From JAAURB01 sp049647265 (GTDB lineage: Bacteria > Cyanobacteriota > Cyanobacteriia > Cyanobacteriales > Microcoleaceae), in the NCBI GenBank assembly GCA_049647265.1, contig JBARXJ010000029.1, positions 62,001 to 126,000 on the forward strand: a stretch of DNA of 64,000 nt, read 5' to 3'. This document shows positions 61,479 through 64,000 of the stretch, one piece after another. A program made the translations under genes and the position numbers. Positions within the stretch are counted from its first letter, which is position 1. Every line of letters begins with the position of its first letter. Under the pieces are notes generated by a model that saw only the letters and a program-made list of their open reading frames with translations, ran no database searches and was not told where the DNA came from.

Positions 61479-63491
61479 TTACGGTGAGATCCGCCAAATC
61501 TTAATGGTGTCATCTAAACTGCCACTCAACAGCACATTTTGACTGGGATGAAATTGTAAATCCACCCAAGATCGATGACCACTGAGATTTCCTTTTAACT
61601 CCCCGGTTTGAGTTGACCACAGTTTCACAATTCCAGTAACATCTGCACTGGCTAAGGTTTGGCCATCGGGGCTAAATTCTAAAGAGATCACTTTATCGCG
61701 ATGACCCACGATGGTTTGATGGGGTTGGCTATAAAAATATTCTGTGCGAATTTGATTTAAATCCCATAACTTCACCGAATGATCCCAACTGCCACTGGCG
61801 AGTGTGTTTCCATCTGGACTAATGGCAACCGACCAAATCCCCCGAGAATGAGCCGGAATAGACCGAATCAGTTGCCGAGTGCGCCAATTCCACACTTCAA
61901 CCTGACCCTCACTACTACCCGTTACCAACAGTTGACGATTTGGACTAAAAGCGAGTGATTGAACTTCTTTTGCCTGTCCTCGGAGTTGGGCCACTTCCCA
62001 ACCACTGTCAACATCCCATAACCTCAAGGTTTGATCCTGACTGACACTAGCGAGAGTGTTTCCATCTGGACTGAAAGCCACATCGTAAACCCAATCTCTA
62101 TGACCGCGTATGGTTCTCACTAAACGATTATTCCACAAATCCCAAATCTTAATGGTTTTATCGCCGCTGCCCGTTGCCAAATAGCGACCATCTGGGCTGA
62201 TATCCATCGCCCCCACTGGACTCGAATGTCCGCTAAACGTCTGTAACACCCGTCCGGTTTGCAGATCGATAATTTCCACTTGGCCGTTGGTTTTGCCAGA
62301 AGCCACAGTCCGACCATTGGGATCGGTTGCGATCGCCCAAACGGGGCCCCCATTATGGGTCAAGAGTCTCATTTGAGGGGAATGATTCCAGAGGCGATCC
62401 GGTCTAACCCTAACTAGCGGCTGCGGTTGAGCCTGGGGCGGGTCGGGAAGTTGAAAAGCCGGACGGGGTTGAGAGATGGGAAACTGAGCGCTTAGACACC
62501 ATGCTAATGCCCCTAAAGCAGCCGCTCCTAAAGCCGTTAATATCCGCTGATTTTGAGGAGAATGAACCGCTAAGGAATTCCATTTAGTGTGTAAATCCTC
62601 TAAAATTGCCTTTGCGGATTGATAACGGTTGAGTGGGTTACGATCCACCATCCGATCTAAAATACAACCCAGGCGCGGACTAATGGGCTGTTTTAAGTAA
62701 TCTCGCCAGACCCACGTTTCTGATTTTTCATCGTACAAATCAAACGCAGACACATGAGTTAGCAGGTGTAAACAAGTCACCCCTAAGCTGTAAAGGTCGC
62801 TATTGGGTTGAGGAGAACCCTGTAACTGTTCTGGGGCGGCATATTCAGCCGAAATATTAAGGGTAGGTTCAACCGCATAAACCGAATCCAATCCAGAATG
62901 GGGGCTAAAATCGACTAAAACATATTGAGGCGGTGTGGTATCTAAGGTGAGTTTTTGCCCCGTAGAATAGCGATCAATGATGTTTTCAGGTTTAATTTCC
63001 CCATGGATGCGATGATTGCGGTGAATTAGTTCTAAAGTCGGCAAAATCTCTTCCAATAATTGCTCGATTTGGGATGGCTGAAATGAGCCAATTTGAACCA
63101 ATACCTCAGCCAGATTTCGCCCTGCGATATATTCTTGAATCACATAACGAGCGTTATCCTGTTCAAAAGCCGCTAAAACTGTCGGAATCAGTGATTTTTG
63201 ACTAATTTTAGCTAACTCTGCCACACCTTGATTGTAGTGAGGAATCGTTTGTAACTCTGTTGTTTTTGTTGCAATCGAGTCAGGGGAGGTAAACTGCTTC
63301 ACCACACAGCGAGGTTGAAACGGTTTATCTTCATCCACTGCTAAAAAGGTGCGACATCCGGCACTTTCTCCTAATACTTTTAGGGTTCGATAACGATCTT
63401 TGAGACGTAACGAAGCGCCACAACTTTGACAAAACGCATGATGAGCCGGATTGTGAGGATGGGAACAATGAGGATTAATGCAGTAACTCAT
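61479..63491 (-). CDS. WD40-repeat serine/threonine kinase with degenerate catalytic loop
   Basis: A 670-residue protein. Residues 1-27 form a zinc-ribbon (C4-x4-C9-x11-C21-x2-C24). The kinase domain (about 34-310) keeps the ATP-binding Lys65 (VVKQF), Lys167, Asn170 (EIKPENI), Asp194 (VDFS) and the APE block, but the HRD motif is H163-G-E165 and DFG is DFS, and the glycine loop is weak (GESAGCRTF). A transmembrane helix lies at about 318-336. Seven WD40 repeats (about 375-670) follow. Cyanobacterial kinases of this class carry WD40 ends; whether this one is active is doubtful. Confidence 0.85.
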   Translation of the reverse strand: MSYCINPHCSHPHNPAHHAFCQSCGASLRLKDRYRTLKVLGESAGCRTFLAVDEDKPFQPRCVVKQFTSPDSIATKTTELQTIPHYNQGVAELAKISQKSLIPTVLAAFEQDNARYVIQEYIAGRNLAEVLVQIGSFQPSQIEQLLEEILPTLELIHRNHRIHGEIKPENIIDRYSTGQKLTLDTTPPQYVLVDFSPHSGLDSVYAVEPTLNISAEYAAPEQLQGSPQPNSDLYSLGVTCLHLLTHVSAFDLYDEKSETWVWRDYLKQPISPRLGCILDRMVDRNPLNRYQSAKAILEDLHTKWNSLAVHSPQNQRILTALGAAALGALAWCLSAQFPISQPRPAFQLPDPPQAQPQPLVRVRPDRLWNHSPQMRLLTHNGGPVWAIATDPNGRTVASGKTNGQVEIIDLQTGRVLQTFSGHSSPVGAMDISPDGRYLATGSGDKTIKIWDLWNNRLVRTIRGHRDWVYDVAFSPDGNTLASVSQDQTLRLWDVDSGWEVAQLRGQAKEVQSLAFSPNRQLLVTGSSEGQVEVWNWRTRQLIRSIPAHSRGIWSVAISPDGNTLASGSWDHSVKLWDLNQIRTEYFYSQPHQTIVGHRDKVISLEFSPDGQTLASADVTGIVKLWSTQTGELKGNLSGHRSWVDLQFHPSQNVLLSGSLDDTIKIWRISP

Positions 63492-63648
63492 AACAGACCA
63501 GTCTTTGAGCTATTTGTTCTATCTTAATTCCTTCTTCGGCATCTGGGGTAGAAATCCTCATCAATCCAGATTAATTACCAATTTATCCCGCATCAACGGT
63601 AAAATGTAAAGATAATTTACAATTTTTTCGGCACGTTGTTCTTTTCCT

Positions 63649-64000
63649 ATGGTTTTAATTCGTATTCCCCCCTCCTGGGAAATCTCTGAAAATCAAATTA
63701 CCCCAGAAGCTGCATTTCTCAACCGTCGTCGGTTTGTCAAAAGTTTAATTGGTGCGGGAGTCGCCGCTACCATTTTACCCCTCAGCGCTTGTAATCAATT
63801 GGGAAACGCCAAATCAGGAACAGAAGGACTGAAAACCTTTCCGAATTTATCGACAAATCCTAATTTTAAGGATGTAGAAAGACCGATTACAAAAGCAGAT
63901 TTTGCGACTCATTATAATAATTTTTATGAGTATGGTGGCTCTAAGTCCATTTGGGAAGCCGCTCAAGCTTTACCCACAGAAACCTGGAAATTAGAAGTAA
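63649..64000 (+). CDS. msrP: MsrP-type molybdopterin sulfoxide reductase, partial
   Basis: The first 117 residues, cut off by the window end. It begins MVLIRIPPSWEISENQITPE and has a twin-arginine signal NRRRFVKSLIGAGVAATIL, then an acidic/Asn linker and ITKADFATHYNNFYEYG, which matches the N-terminal region of MsrP (YedY), a periplasmic Mo-dependent reductase that repairs oxidised methionine. The cysteine that ligates Mo would lie beyond the window. Upstream and divergent is the WD40 kinase gene. The moaC gene in the same window fits a Mo-cofactor user. Confidence 0.85.
   Translation, partial: MVLIRIPPSWEISENQITPEAAFLNRRRFVKSLIGAGVAATILPLSACNQLGNAKSGTEGLKTFPNLSTNPNFKDVERPITKADFATHYNNFYEYGGSKSIWEAAQALPTETWKLEV

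Overview
The window is chromosomal DNA from a filamentous, Oscillatoria/Planktothrix-like cyanobacterium. The evidence is a photosystem II gene (psbX) beside ycf66, a Mg-type hemB, an mntCAB manganese importer, a cyanobacterial-type PEP carboxylase, several cyanobacteria-specific families (DUF1574, Ycf66, pentapeptide repeats, SLH proteins, XisH/XisI), more than 20 copies of the HIP1 octamer GCGATCGC, and heptamer (STRR-like) tandem repeats. The species cannot be fixed from sequence alone.

Layout. 0.3-19.3 kb: ppc, a DUF1574 cell-surface/SGNH-like protein, a secreted zinc metalloprotease, PRC-barrel and BON proteins, a LysE exporter, the mntC-mntA-mntB operon, a family-4 glycosyltransferase, ycf66, psbX and a YggT protein. 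19.4-33.2 kb: YbaK deacylase, cytoplasmic alpha-amylase, GNAT acetyltransferase, a CPA1/RCK antiporter, a pentapeptide-repeat membrane protein, hemB, sufE, hisI, cysS, a MidA-type methyltransferase and a Zn/Cd-type P1B-ATPase with a near-perfect Fur/Zur-type box upstream. 33.2-47.0 kb: SLH protein, C-terminal processing protease, HPPD, phosphoribosyltransferase, dxr, an IscB (OMEGA) nuclease with a candidate omega-RNA, moaC, tRNA-Arg(ACG), an MFS transporter and an orphan sugar-binding lipoprotein.

48.1-61.4 kb is an accessory region that looks like a defence/toxin-antitoxin island wrapped around the housekeeping gene acnB. It holds two decayed XisH/XisI loci in opposite orientation, a Swt1-type HEPN protein translationally coupled to a VapC-type PIN nuclease, a truncated RelE toxin with its antitoxin, an SF2 helicase with a C-terminal nuclease-like domain, and a 1422-residue SF1 helicase with a long repeat-like C-terminus. 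After it come a WD40-repeat serine/threonine kinase with a degenerate catalytic loop and the start of an msrP-like gene that runs off the window.

The most interesting candidates are the HEPN-PIN gene pair, which re-creates as two bacterial genes the domain pair of eukaryotic Swt1; the IscB/omega-RNA element inserted directly in front of dxr; and the two helicase genes of the accessory region. No CRISPR array, rRNA operon or intact transposase gene was seen.
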